DNA of 64,000 nt from Paraburkholderia monticola (GCF_001580545.1 NZ_LRBG01000001.1:1-64000), one strand, 5' to 3'. Positions 42,303 through 51,716 are shown, counted from the stretch's first letter. Notes: generated from the letters alone by a model not told the origin. Numbers and translations: made by a program.

Positions 42303-42530
42303 ATGAATCACGAACACCTCGAATTGCTGGTCACGCGCGTGATGCCCTACGGAAAATATAAAGGTCGCGTGATTGCCGACCTGCCCGGCCATTATCTAAA
42401 CTGGTTCGCGAGCCAGGGCTTTCCGCCCGGCGAGATCGGCCGTCTGCTCGCGTTGATGCAAGAGATCGATCACAACGGCTTGAAACCGCTGCTCGAACCG
42501 CTGCGCAAATCGTTGCCCAAAGAGCGTTGA
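42303..42530 (+). CDS. DUF3820 family small protein
   Basis: A 75-residue protein (MNHEHLELLVTRVMPYGKYKGRVIADLPGHYLNWF) matching the DUF3820 family, which is short, conserved in proteobacteria and typified by the MPFGKYKG and PxxYLxWF motifs. The family has been predicted to be related to nucleic-acid processing proteins; no function is firmly known. It is divergent from the aldo-keto reductase gene. Confidence 0.85.
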   Translation: MNHEHLELLVTRVMPYGKYKGRVIADLPGHYLNWFASQGFPPGEIGRLLALMQEIDHNGLKPLLEPLRKSLPKER

Positions 42531-42739
42531 GACCGTCGCTCCGCAAGCCGCACGAAGTCTTGCCAAGCCGGCTGAAAGTCGCGCCGCAGGCAAGCTGCAA
42601 GCAATGTTAGAGCCGTAAAAAATTCATACAGGTTTTTTCTTGCGCATCGCGTCGGCGTGGCCTTTAATCGGCATAAATCGTCGCGTTGTGAAACGTCGAT
42701 ACGTGAAGCGCTTCAGTCGTTGTTCGTTCAAGCGCTTCG

Positions 42740-43036
42740 ATGCGTTCCGGCGCCGTGCGATCCCTCGCCCTGCTGATCGCCTGTCTGTCCATGTCCCAAT
42801 TCAACCTGTCCGCGCTGCTCGAATTTATCGGCCACGATCTGTCGCCGGTGCGCGCGGTCATCCTGTTCTTCGTGATCGGCTACGTCGTGGTCGGATTGCC
42901 TGTGCACTTCCGCCAGGGTGCGGCCTCCCGCGATGTCTGGGGCACGGCCGCCGGCGTGACGATGGCCGCCCTCTACGCGGCGTTCATCGCCGGCGTGTAT
43001 CCGTGGCTGCATCACGTGTCGGGGCTCGCGCGTTGA
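42740..43036 (+). CDS. Small inner-membrane protein of unknown function
   Basis: A 98-residue protein with two or three hydrophobic segments (VRAVILFFVIGYVVVGLPV and VWGTAAGVTMAALYAAFIAGVYPWL). No family is recognised. The start is uncertain: ATG 42740 and ATG 42791 (MSQFNLSALLEF) are both possible, and neither has a strong ribosome site. Its 3' end overlaps the end of the convergent sulfotransferase gene by 25 bases. Confidence 0.65.
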   Translation: MRSGAVRSLALLIACLSMSQFNLSALLEFIGHDLSPVRAVILFFVIGYVVVGLPVHFRQGAASRDVWGTAAGVTMAALYAAFIAGVYPWLHHVSGLAR

Positions 43037-44547
43037 GCGTCGGCCGCCGCCAGTTCTGGTCCGAGACCCTCCCATAGCGGTTCGAGCAATTCCCGACGCG
43101 GCTGCCAACGCCGCATCGAGGTTCGGTACAGCGGCCGGCGCACCTGTGCCGAGCTCGCGGTGCTGATACGCCGTGTCGTCTCATGAAACGCGAGACAGCG
43201 TGGGTCCCATTCGAGTCCGCAATGCGCGAGCATGCGACGCACGTTCGCTTCGAAATCCTCGACCAGCTCCTCGTACTCGATCTCGATCATCACGCCCGCG
43301 GGCAGTACGCGCCGCCAGTGCGCCATCAACGCATCGTAGGCGCGGTAATAGCGGCCCAGCTCGCCGAGGTCGTAGCCGAACGGCACGTCGTGAAAAATGC
43401 GCGAGAAAATCGACAGACAAGTCTGCAGCGGCGAACGACGGCTATGGATGATGCGCGCGTTCGGCAGCGCGAGATGAATCAGGCCGACATTGATGAAGTT
43501 GAACGGATACTTGTCGGTAAAACGCGCGACCGGTCCTTCGGATTCTTCCAACACGCGCTCCATCCGCCGCAGATAGTCCGCGCCGAGCGCATTCCACTGC
43601 GACGCGCCCGCTTCCTGCAGCGTCTCGATGTCGATCCGCAACGGATCACCCGGATCACGGCGAAGGCAATGGACCAGCGCCTCGCCGAATTCGGTGCGCT
43701 CGCCCATGCCCGACACGCGAGGATGACTCGCGAGAATCTGCTCGATGAGGGTCGAGCCGGACCGCGGCATACCTACGATGAAAATCGGCGCCGCCGACGG
43801 ATCGCCGAGACCGCGCACCGCCGCGAGTGCATCCGCGTCGAACAGCTGCGCCAGACGCGCGAACAGTCCTGACGATTCCGCCTCGTTGTAGCGCAAGCCC
43901 TCGCGATACAGCGCGTTGCCTTTGAGCAGATGATCGAACGAAGCATCGTCGCGACTCACGCCGGACAGCGCCGCGGCATAGGCGAAGTGCAACTCGGCCT
44001 GATCGGCGCGCTCGAGCGAGGCGGCGTCGCCGGCAAGTTGCTCCAGTTGCACGAAGACCGGATCGTCGGCGGCGAGGCGCTTGGTCTGCACGAAGTTGCG
44101 GTAGTAGAGCGGCACGCGCGGCGCGCCGTCGATCGCGCGCCGGTACGCTTCATGCGCTTCGTCGAAACGGCCGAGCGCCTGCAGACAGTTGCCCATGTTG
44201 TTGCTCGAGCCATCGGCGCGCGGATTCAATCGCACGGCTTCGCGATAGGCGTCGACGGCAGCTTCGAGCCGATGCAATTGCTCGAGGGTCCAGCCGAGTC
44301 CGTGATGCAAATCGGCGTTGTGCGGATCGCACGAGATCGCCTCGCGATAACGGACCTCCGCTTCGGCATAACGGCTCAGCACGGCAAGCGTCGCGGCGAG
44401 GCGCTCGTGATGGATTGCAGCGGCCGGCTCGAGCGCGCACGCGGATTCGAAACAGCGCAGCGCGGCTTCGATATCGCCGCGCGCGACACAGGCGTCGCCT
44501 TCGGCGCGCCATTGCGGGGCGGTGTCCGGATGCGGATCGGGATTCAT
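43012..44547 (-). CDS. Tetratricopeptide-repeat sulfotransferase
   Basis: A 511-residue two-part protein, start ATG 44547 (MNPDPHPDTAPQWRAEGDACVARGDIEAALRCFESACALEP). The first about 200 residues contain TPR repeats (CFESACALEPAAA, YREAISCDPHNADLHHGLG, YREAVRLNPRADGSSNNMG). The C-terminal domain is a PAPS-dependent sulfotransferase with the 5'-phosphosulfate loop FIVGMPRSGSTLIEQIL near residue 255. Bacterial members of this architecture are linked to sulfation of proteins or glycans, but the acceptor here is unknown. It stands alone. Confidence 0.87.
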   Translation of the reverse strand: MNPDPHPDTAPQWRAEGDACVARGDIEAALRCFESACALEPAAAIHHERLAATLAVLSRYAEAEVRYREAISCDPHNADLHHGLGWTLEQLHRLEAAVDAYREAVRLNPRADGSSNNMGNCLQALGRFDEAHEAYRRAIDGAPRVPLYYRNFVQTKRLAADDPVFVQLEQLAGDAASLERADQAELHFAYAAALSGVSRDDASFDHLLKGNALYREGLRYNEAESSGLFARLAQLFDADALAAVRGLGDPSAAPIFIVGMPRSGSTLIEQILASHPRVSGMGERTEFGEALVHCLRRDPGDPLRIDIETLQEAGASQWNALGADYLRRMERVLEESEGPVARFTDKYPFNFINVGLIHLALPNARIIHSRRSPLQTCLSIFSRIFHDVPFGYDLGELGRYYRAYDALMAHWRRVLPAGVMIEIEYEELVEDFEANVRRMLAHCGLEWDPRCLAFHETTRRISTASSAQVRRPLYRTSMRRWQPRRELLEPLWEGLGPELAAADAQRASPDT

Positions 44548-44900
44548 TGACGGCGGTGGATCGCTGGTGAGGGCTGGAGAAAAACTGTCGCGACGGCGAA
44601 CGGCGGAAACGCGAATCAGCGTGCAGGCAGGCACAGCGCTTGCCGCTCAAAAGCGAATCGTCCGACGGAACTTAGCAGCCGTGCCCTTCAGTAGCGTTTC
44701 GGATCGTTAACGAAGTGTTACCGCAACGCCGTTCGGTAATACGCGGGAAGATTGATGGAAGGATTGGCCGTCCCGGCAATGGTTCGCCTGGTTAATGCCC
44801 GGAGCTCACGTCACCGCGCAGCTGCGGTAACGCCCGGACACAAATGCCCCTGAACTCCATGGCGAGCGGTCTTTCTGATGTTTATGTGAAGGAGGCAATC
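44548..44900. other. Intergenic region before the Gly/His-rich lipoprotein
   Basis: About 350 bases separating two divergent genes. I see no gene or terminator. It should contain both promoters, but no pair of hexamers is convincing. The sequence near 44703-44735 has the inverted TCGTTAACGAAG motif. Confidence 0.35.
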
Positions 44901-45266
44901 GTGAACAGGCTCATTGCTTCGATGGCGCTGCTGGCGGCCGCGGCAGCGAGCTTTACAGGATGCGTCGTCGCGCCGCCCGCGGGATACGGCTACCCGTATG
45001 AGCAGCCCTACTATCCGTACGCGTATGGACCGCCTTACTACGGGCCGGTGTACGGCTCGGTCGGCATCTACGGCGGCTTTGGCGGGGCGTGCTGCTATTA
45101 CGGACATGGCTACTGGCATGGCCGCGGTGGATGGCATGGCGGCGGCTGGCACGGCGGGGACGGTGGGCACGGCGGATGGCACGGCGGTGGAGACGGTGGC
45201 ATGCACGGCGGCGGGAGCGCGTGGAACAGTGGTGGCGGGATGGGGGGACATGGGCACGGGCATTGA
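44901..45266 (+). CDS. Gly/His/Tyr-rich small lipoprotein
   Basis: A 121-residue protein starting at GTG 44901 behind a strong AAGGAGG ribosome site. A lipoprotein signal (MNRLIASMALLAAAAASFTGC) is followed by a Tyr/Pro-rich stretch (YGYPYEQPYYPYAYGPPYYGP), a CC pair, and a C-terminal half made of WHGG, GGHGGW and HGHGH-like repeats. The composition suggests surface exposure and possible metal binding. An upstream ATG in frame at 44844 is less likely because it would spoil the signal peptide. Confidence 0.75.
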   Translation: MNRLIASMALLAAAAASFTGCVVAPPAGYGYPYEQPYYPYAYGPPYYGPVYGSVGIYGGFGGACCYYGHGYWHGRGGWHGGGWHGGDGGHGGWHGGGDGGMHGGGSAWNSGGGMGGHGHGH

Positions 45267-45389
45267 TGTGTCTACGCACCGATGATGGAGGCGAGCGACC
45301 GGAAAGGTGCAGGAGCCGCAGGACGGGCGTGAGCGCGTGTCGCACCCTGAGAGTGCGGGTTGGTCATGAAGACAGCATCTAACCGAACG

Positions 45390-46352
45390 CTACGACGCAG
45401 TGTTCATACGCATCCGCTTCGTGTTCGCCAGCGGCTCAAGCCGCATCGGTCCCTTAATGAGGTCGCTCATCGCGTCGCGGATCCAGCGGTTGGCCGGCTC
45501 GTGGTGAAAACGCGGATGCCAGTGCAGATAGAAGTCATACGTCGGAGCGGGAAACGGCAACGGCAGCAGCTTGACGTTCACGAATTCCGCGAAGCGTCGC
45601 CCGACCGCCTGAGGGACCGCCGCGATCATGTCCGATCCGGCGACGATGAATGGCACGCCGATAAAACGCGGCACGCTGAAACGCACGTTGACGCGGATCT
45701 TGAGCCGTTCGTGCGCGCGTTCGAGCACATCCTGCTCGCGGCCGTCGGCGTGGACCACCACGTGCGCGGCCTCCTTATACTGGTCGAGAGATAACGTGCC
45801 GCCAATCTGCGGATGGTCGTCGCGCGCGATGCACACGTACTCGTGCCGGTACAGCGACTTGCGCTTGAGCGATTCGCTGTTCAACCCCGGAAAGTAGCCG
45901 ATCGCGAGATCGACATCACCGCTCGCCAGCCCCTCTTCCAGATCCGGCATGCTGAGCGCTACTGTCTTGATGCTGATGTGCGGCGCTGTTTTCGCCAGAA
46001 AGCTCTGCAGGCGCGGCAGAAACACCATCTCGCCGATATCCGACATGCACAGGACGAAGTTACGCGACGACTCCGCCGGCCGGAACTCGGGGGCCGGCAG
46101 AATCTCGACCTGCACGAGATCGAGCAGCCGCGCCACTGGATCGCCGAGCGCCTGCGCGCGCGGCGTCGGTTCCATCCCGCGCCCGGTGCGCACGAATAGC
46201 GGATCCCCGAACATTTCACGCAACTTCGACAGCGCGTAGCTCATCGCCGGCTGGCTCAGCCCGATGCTCGCACCCGCCTGGGTCACGTGCCGCTTCCTCA
46301 GCAGCGCGTCGAAAACCTTTAACAGGTTCAGATCGACCTGACGAATATCCAT
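45390..46352 (-). CDS. LysR-family regulator of the adjacent catabolic operon
   Basis: A 320-residue LysR regulator, start ATG 46352 (MDIRQVDLNLLKVFDALLRKRHVTQAGASIGLSQPAMSYALSKLRE), in the NodD/NahR/LinR-like subgroup by its DLNLL start and HVTQAG...LSQPAMS helix-turn-helix (about 18-45). The effector domain starts near residue 95. It is divergent from the IlvD-like gene with 88 bases between starts, where palindromes and a strong promoter are present. It is very likely the activator of the downstream operon. Confidence 0.92.
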   Translation of the reverse strand: MDIRQVDLNLLKVFDALLRKRHVTQAGASIGLSQPAMSYALSKLREMFGDPLFVRTGRGMEPTPRAQALGDPVARLLDLVQVEILPAPEFRPAESSRNFVLCMSDIGEMVFLPRLQSFLAKTAPHISIKTVALSMPDLEEGLASGDVDLAIGYFPGLNSESLKRKSLYRHEYVCIARDDHPQIGGTLSLDQYKEAAHVVVHADGREQDVLERAHERLKIRVNVRFSVPRFIGVPFIVAGSDMIAAVPQAVGRRFAEFVNVKLLPLPFPAPTYDFYLHWHPRFHHEPANRWIRDAMSDLIKGPMRLEPLANTKRMRMNTAS

Positions 46353-46412
46353 AATTTGGATGATCCCTATCGATATCACATAATTGACGGATTTTATCCC
46401 GATTCCTAACAT
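46347..46412 (+). promoter_or_regulatory. Divergent promoter/operator of the catabolic operon
   Basis: A perfect palindrome, ATCCATAATTTGGAT (46347-46361), overlaps the LysR start codon and resembles a LysR T-N11-A site. A sigma-70 promoter lies at 46384-46389 (TTGACG), with a 17-base spacer and 46407-46412 (TAACAT). An AAAGGAG ribosome site follows at 46426-46432. The operator and promoter are seen; LysR binding is inferred. Confidence 0.65.
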
Positions 46413-46440
46413 CGTTTCCATACCAAAGGAGTGAGACGCC

Positions 46441-48156
46441 ATGTCTGAAGGACAAAAGCCGCAACGCCCGTTGCGCAGCAATTTCCCGCGCGGTTCCTAC
46501 CTCGGCGCAGTGCGTGCCGCCCAGTGGCGCAATCTCGGCATCAGCGAAGAAGACCTGACCAAACCGAAGATCGCGATCGTCAATTCCTCATCCGAGCTCG
46601 CAACCTGCTTCAGCCACCTCGACGGCATTGCCGCCCAACTGAAGGACGCGATCCGCGCAGCGGGCGCGCTGCCGTTCGAAATCCGAACTGCGGCGCCGAG
46701 CGATTTCATCACCGGCGCAGGTGCGCGCGGCGCGTACATGCTGGCGGCGCGCGATCTCATCACGAACGACATCGAAGTTGCTGTTGAAGGCGCGCAGCTG
46801 GACGGTATGGTGTGCCTCGTCTCGTGCGACAAGACGATCCCGGGTCAGCTGATGGCCGCGGCACGCCTGAATGTGCCGACCATCGTTGTGGCCTGCGGCT
46901 ACCAGCCGAGTGGTGAATACAAGGGCGAGCACGTCGACATCGAAGATGTGTTTGTCGGCGCGATGCATACGCTCACCGGCAAGCTGCCTGTCGAGGACCT
47001 GATCGGCATGAGCCAGAACGCCATTCGCGGCCCGGGTGTTTGCTCGGGTCTCGGCACGGCCAATTCGATGCACATCGTCTGCGAGGCGCTGGGCATGGCC
47101 CTGCCGGGTAGCACACCGGTCGCAGCCAACAGCGAAAAAATGTTCAGCCATGTGCGTGAAGCCGGTGCGCGCATCGTTCAGATGGTCCTCGATGACCAGC
47201 GTCCGCGCGACATTCTCACGCCGGGCGCCTTCGCCAACGCCGTGAAGGCGGTTCTCGCAGTCGGCGGCTCGATCAATTCCGTCAAGCACCTGCAGGCCGT
47301 TGCGACGGAAGGCCAGATCGACGTCGATATTTACAAGCTGTTCGAAGATTGCGCCGATCAGACACCGGTCATCACCGGCGTTCGTCCGGTTGGCTCGCAC
47401 ACCATCGAGCAACTGGAAGCAGCCGGCGGCGCGCGCGGCGTAATGAAGCGTCTCGAGTCCTTGCTGGACACGAGCGCAATGACGGTGACGGGCAAGACCG
47501 TTGCGGAAAATCTCGCTGACGTAACGATTGCCGACGCCGACGTTATCCGTCCCGTCGATAACCCGTTTGCCAATAGCGCCGCGATTATCCTGGTGCGCGG
47601 CAACCTGGCGCCGCAAACCGGTATCGTCAAGTTCGGTATATCGCCGACCAAGGCTCGCGTATTCAAGGGCGAAGCGATCTGCTTCTGGACTTCCGATGAA
47701 GCTATCGCGGCAATCAAGGACGGTCGCGTGAAGCCCGGCAAGGTGGTCGTCATGCGGGGCGCGGGTGCTTGCGGTGGTCCGGCAATGGGCGGCGGTGCGT
47801 CGCGTGTCGTGTTCGCCATCGACGGTGCAGGCCTCGGCGAAGAAGTCGCCATGCTCACCGATGGCCACCTCTCGGGCCTCGTGTGCAAAGGTCTCGTGGT
47901 CGCGGAAGTCTCACCGGAGGCCGCAAGTGGCGGACCGCTGGCACTCGTGGAAGATGGCGACCTGATCGACATCGACCTGGATCGCCGCGTGTGCGACCTG
48001 CTCGTTGATGAGGCCGTGCTCGAACAGCGCCGCGCCGTGTGGAAAAAACCCGCGCCGGTCAACGACACGGGCTGGCTGAAGATTTACCGCGCTACGGTCA
48101 GCGAAACTCCGCAAGGCGTCGTGCTCAACGCATCGCGTACGCAAAGCGGCCGCTGA
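46441..48156 (+). CDS. IlvD/Edd-family Fe-S dehydratase
   Basis: A 571-residue dehydratase of the dihydroxy-acid/sugar-acid family. The cysteines that should bind the [2Fe-2S] cluster are C56 (ELATCFSHL), C129 (VSCDKTIPG) and C201 (GPGVCSGLGTANSM). The sequence resembles sugar-acid/unknown-acid dehydratases more than the biosynthetic IlvD, and its context is catabolic. It should remove water from a 2,3-dihydroxy acid to give a 2-keto acid. It leads a seven-to-eight-gene unit; the next gene begins 1 base after its stop. Confidence 0.88.
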   Translation: MSEGQKPQRPLRSNFPRGSYLGAVRAAQWRNLGISEEDLTKPKIAIVNSSSELATCFSHLDGIAAQLKDAIRAAGALPFEIRTAAPSDFITGAGARGAYMLAARDLITNDIEVAVEGAQLDGMVCLVSCDKTIPGQLMAAARLNVPTIVVACGYQPSGEYKGEHVDIEDVFVGAMHTLTGKLPVEDLIGMSQNAIRGPGVCSGLGTANSMHIVCEALGMALPGSTPVAANSEKMFSHVREAGARIVQMVLDDQRPRDILTPGAFANAVKAVLAVGGSINSVKHLQAVATEGQIDVDIYKLFEDCADQTPVITGVRPVGSHTIEQLEAAGGARGVMKRLESLLDTSAMTVTGKTVAENLADVTIADADVIRPVDNPFANSAAIILVRGNLAPQTGIVKFGISPTKARVFKGEAICFWTSDEAIAAIKDGRVKPGKVVVMRGAGACGGPAMGGGASRVVFAIDGAGLGEEVAMLTDGHLSGLVCKGLVVAEVSPEAASGGPLALVEDGDLIDIDLDRRVCDLLVDEAVLEQRRAVWKKPAPVNDTGWLKIYRATVSETPQGVVLNASRTQSGR

Positions 48157-48157
48157 C

Positions 48158-49522
48158 ATGAACCGCTCATCCGTAGTCGATATTGGTGCGGTGATCGAGC
48201 GGGAGCAGACGCGCAGTTTCGGCGTTCTGCTGATCATCGCGATGGCTGTGGTGATGATGACCGAAGGCTATGACCTTGCCGCAATGGCTTTCGCAGCCCC
48301 TGCACTCGGTCGCGCCTGGCATCTGGATCACGGCGTGCTTGGGCCTGTGTTCAGCGCGTTCGTGTTCGGAACGATGATCGGCGCATTTGCGCTCGGTTAT
48401 CTCGGTGACGTGCTCGGTCGCAAACGCGTGATCATCCTCGGTAGCCTCGTGCTCGCGGTGTTCACACTCGCGGCATCGCAAGCAACGGATCTGAGCCAGC
48501 TGTTGTGGCTGCGATTCCTTGGCGGCCTCGGTATTGGCGGTGTGGTGCCGAATGCGATCGCGTATATGACCGATTTTGCACCGAAGCGTCAGCGTGCAAC
48601 GTGGGTCACGCTGATGTACTGCGGTTATATGATCGGTAGCAGCCTGGGCGGCATCATCGCAGCGCAATTCATTCCGACGCATGGCTGGCAAGTCGTGTTC
48701 ATGATCGGCGGTATTGCACCGATTCTCGCTTCGATCATGATGGCGTTCGTTGTCCCCGAGTCAATCCGGTTCCTGACCCTCAAGGGTCGCCACGCAGACG
48801 TTGCGAAAATCCTTGCGCGTAGCGCGCCGGGCGTTTCGCTCACGCCTGACACGAAATTCGTGATCGCAGAAGAACCGGCCAAATCAGGGGCCTTTTCAGA
48901 ATTGTTCGCCGGTTCGCTGCGTGCGATTACCCCGGTTCTGTGGCTCGTGTATATCGCCAATTCGTTCGCCCTGTTCTTCATGAGTAGCTGGTTGCCGGTG
49001 CTGATCGAACGTGTTGGCCTGTCCCCGCACGACGCTGCCCTCGTTACCACGATGTTCCAGATTGGCGGAACGGTCGGCGGCCTCGCGCTGATGCGTTTCG
49101 TTGACACGCGCGGCGCGATCGTCATTACCGTGTTGCCGATCGTTGGCGTTCCAGTTGTCGCGTTGATCGGAACGGGCCTGCCGGTACCGCTGCTGTGGTG
49201 TTTCGCATTCCTGTCTGGTTTCACCGTGGTCGGAACGCAATCTGGTTTGAATGCGGTTGCGTCGCTGATTTACCCGACCGCGCTTCGCGCAAAGGGAACG
49301 GGGACGGCGGTCAGTATCCAGAAAATTGGTGCAATCGCGGGTCCGCTCATTGGCGGCATGCTGATTTCCGCGCATGTTCCCATCGCACAGGTTTTCTATT
49401 GGGTTGCAGTGCCGGTTGCAATCGTCGCTGTCCTCGCATTTGTTTTAGGTCTGTTGCAGCGCAGCCGTGAACGCGCCACGCCTGATGCAATCTCTGAGAA
49501 AGGAATGAACCATGCCGTTTAA
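48158..49522 (+). CDS. MFS transporter, aromatic acid:H+ symporter (AAHS) family, copy 1
   Basis: A 454-residue, 12-helix major facilitator. The AAHS signatures are visible: MMTEGYDLAAMAFAAP in the first helix and GYLGDVLGRKRVII in the first cytoplasmic loop. The family (PcaK, TfdK, BenK) imports benzoate-like and other organic acids with protons. It sits between the dehydratase and the dioxygenase and overlaps the dioxygenase start by 11 bases. It is a paralogue of the second MFS gene in this cluster. Confidence 0.9.
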   Translation: MNRSSVVDIGAVIEREQTRSFGVLLIIAMAVVMMTEGYDLAAMAFAAPALGRAWHLDHGVLGPVFSAFVFGTMIGAFALGYLGDVLGRKRVIILGSLVLAVFTLAASQATDLSQLLWLRFLGGLGIGGVVPNAIAYMTDFAPKRQRATWVTLMYCGYMIGSSLGGIIAAQFIPTHGWQVVFMIGGIAPILASIMMAFVVPESIRFLTLKGRHADVAKILARSAPGVSLTPDTKFVIAEEPAKSGAFSELFAGSLRAITPVLWLVYIANSFALFFMSSWLPVLIERVGLSPHDAALVTTMFQIGGTVGGLALMRFVDTRGAIVITVLPIVGVPVVALIGTGLPVPLLWCFAFLSGFTVVGTQSGLNAVASLIYPTALRAKGTGTAVSIQKIGAIAGPLIGGMLISAHVPIAQVFYWVAVPVAIVAVLAFVLGLLQRSRERATPDAISEKGMNHAV

Positions 49523-50429
49523 CGTGACTCCCCTCGATTCAGCGCGTCCTGATTTTGCTGGTCTCGCAACCGGCATTGACCTGAGCGAGCCTGTCAACGA
49601 AGCGCTCGCATCCCAGATCGACGACGCGATGAATCGATACGCCGTTCTGGTGTTCCGCGGTCAACCGCTGACGCAAGATCAACAGCTTGACTTCGCGCGC
49701 GGGCTCGGTCCGCTCGATGTCGGCTTCAAGCGCGTGGCTTCGCCCCATGCCCGATTGAAATATCAGGAGCTCGCGGATATTTCGAACCTGAACGAAGAAG
49801 GCGAAATCGCCGACCGCAATCACCGCCGTATCGTGGGCAATCTTGCGAACCAGCTCTGGCACAGCGATAGCTCGTTCCAGAAGCCGTCCGCGCGTTACTC
49901 GATGCTGCACTGTGTCGTCCCGGCCGCGAAGGGTGGTGAGACGGAATTCGCCGATATGCGCGCGGCGTATGACGCACTCGAAGACGACCGCAAAGCCGAA
50001 CTCGACGGTCTGGAAGTCGAGCACTATGCGCTGCACTCGCGTTTCTTCCTCGGCGATACGGACTACGACGAAGCCCAGCGCGCCGCGCTTCCGCCGGTGC
50101 AATGGCCCCTCGTTCGCCAGCACGCGGGGTCGCATCGCAAGCATCTGTACATCGGCGCACACGCAACGCATGTGCCGGGTCGCACCGTCGCCGAGGGACG
50201 CATGATGCTGGTTGACCTGCTGGAGCACGCCACGCAGCGCCAGTTCGTCTACACGCATTCGTGGCAAGCCGGTGACCTGGTGATCTGGGATAACCGCTGC
50301 ACGCTGCATCGTGGCCGTCACTACGATTTGTCGCAGCACCGCGAACTGCGCCGCGCGACGACCCAGGATATCGACCGCACGGCCGCTACAGCCGCCACGG
50401 CCGCTACGGCTGAACACGGAGCGAATTAA
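49512..50429 (+). CDS. TauD/TfdA family 2-oxoglutarate-dependent dioxygenase
   Basis: A 305-residue Fe(II)/2-oxoglutarate dioxygenase. The metal triad is H117 and D119 (LWHSDSSF) and H266 (TLHRG), with the 2-oxoglutarate-binding arginine near R277. Spacing and the QLWHSDSSFQKPSARYSML and GGETEFADMRAAYDAL segments are much closer to TfdA (2,4-D dioxygenase) than to TauD. The substrate is therefore likely an organic acid whose carbon next to a heteroatom or acid is hydroxylated. It overlaps the MFS gene and abuts the aconitase X gene (TAA-ATG). Confidence 0.88.
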   Translation: MPFNVTPLDSARPDFAGLATGIDLSEPVNEALASQIDDAMNRYAVLVFRGQPLTQDQQLDFARGLGPLDVGFKRVASPHARLKYQELADISNLNEEGEIADRNHRRIVGNLANQLWHSDSSFQKPSARYSMLHCVVPAAKGGETEFADMRAAYDALEDDRKAELDGLEVEHYALHSRFFLGDTDYDEAQRAALPPVQWPLVRQHAGSHRKHLYIGAHATHVPGRTVAEGRMMLVDLLEHATQRQFVYTHSWQAGDLVIWDNRCTLHRGRHYDLSQHRELRRATTQDIDRTAATAATAATAEHGAN

Positions 50430-51716
50430 ATGCGCCTGAATGATGATGAACGCGCCATGCTGGACGGCCGCGACGGTGCGGCCGCTCAGGCAGCCATGGA
50501 TCTGCTGGTGCGCTACGGCGACGCGCTCGGCGCTGAACGTCTCGTAGACACGAATAACGTCTGTGGGACGGTCGGCGCGACGATGCCGTTTCTGCGCGAC
50601 TACGCACTGAAGGAAAGCGGCATGGATTCCGTCTTTTCGGAATTCAGCCTCGATACCCCGAACAAGCTCGACATTCCGAAGGTCAAGGTATTCAGCACGC
50701 ACCTGCAACAGGGCCTCGACCCTGAAAACGCACATCTTCAAGGCATTGATGAGCAAGTCGTCAAGGTCTACAGGATGGGTGAGGAGTACAAGGCCAAACT
50801 CGGTATTCAGCCCATGAACACGTGTGCGCCCTACCTCACCGGCAACGTGCCGGTGCTTGGCGAACACTGCGCCTGGATGGAATCGTCGGCCGTCATTTAT
50901 ATCAATGCGGTCCTCGGCGCGCGCACGAATGCTGAAGGACGTGAAAGCACGGGCGCTGCGATGCTCACGGGCAAGATTCCTTACTGGGGTCTGCACCTCG
51001 AAGAAAACCGCGCCGGCACGCACCTGATCGAGCTCGATATCGAGATCAAGACGGTGCAGGACTGGGGGCTGCTCGGCTACTACGTCGGTGAAGCCGTGCA
51101 GGACCAGATCCCTGTCATCGATGGCCTGAGAGGCGCCGCGAACCTCGCAAAATTGAAGCATTTCGGTGCCGCCGCCGCATCCTCTGGCGGCGTCGAGATG
51201 TATCACATCGTGGGTCAGACGCCTGAAGCTCGCACGCGCGAAGAAGCGTTGCGTGGCCGCAAGCCGGTCGAAGTGATTCGTTACGGTGCAGCGGAACGTC
51301 GTCTTGCGTACGAGCGCGTGAACACGACTGCGCGCGAATCGAAAGTCGATTTCGTGATGCTCGGTTGCCCGCACTACTCCATCGAACAGATTTGGGAAGT
51401 TTGCGAATTACTCGAAGGCCGCAAGGTGGGCGCAAATAGCGCGCTGTGGATCTTCACGGCTCGTGCGACGCGTCAACTCGCTGACCAGGCTGGCTACACG
51501 GAACGTCTGAAAAACGCGGGTGCCGTGCTAATGACGGACACCTGTTCGGCAATCGGTCGAGTCATGCCCAAGGGCGCGCGTGTGGTTGCACTGGATTCCG
51601 CCAAGCAGGCGCACTACCTGCCCGCAATTATGGGCGTCGAAGCATGGTTCGGCACGACGGCTGAATGTGTGGAAGCCGCAGTCACCGGGAAATGGCAAGG
51701 AGGGCTCACGGCATGA
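50430..51716 (+). CDS. Aconitase X large (catalytic) subunit, DUF521
   Basis: A 428-residue aconitase X catalytic subunit (MRLNDDERAMLDGRDGAAAQAAMDLLVRYG). Candidate cluster cysteines include C45, C132 (MNTCAPYL) and the LGCPHYS and DTCSAIG motifs. Characterised bacterial aconitase X proteins dehydrate cis-3-hydroxy-L-proline, and archaeal ones dehydrate mevalonate phosphate; neither fits the neighbours here in an obvious way. The small subunit overlaps by 4 bases (ATGA), so they form one two-chain enzyme. Confidence 0.9.
   Translation: MRLNDDERAMLDGRDGAAAQAAMDLLVRYGDALGAERLVDTNNVCGTVGATMPFLRDYALKESGMDSVFSEFSLDTPNKLDIPKVKVFSTHLQQGLDPENAHLQGIDEQVVKVYRMGEEYKAKLGIQPMNTCAPYLTGNVPVLGEHCAWMESSAVIYINAVLGARTNAEGRESTGAAMLTGKIPYWGLHLEENRAGTHLIELDIEIKTVQDWGLLGYYVGEAVQDQIPVIDGLRGAANLAKLKHFGAAAASSGGVEMYHIVGQTPEARTREEALRGRKPVEVIRYGAAERRLAYERVNTTARESKVDFVMLGCPHYSIEQIWEVCELLEGRKVGANSALWIFTARATRQLADQAGYTERLKNAGAVLMTDTCSAIGRVMPKGARVVALDSAKQAHYLPAIMGVEAWFGTTAECVEAAVTGKWQGGLTA

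Noticed and set aside
49539..51374. 611-codon minus-strand frame opposite the dioxygenase and aconitase X genes
   Set aside because: It crosses two well-supported genes and shows no motifs.
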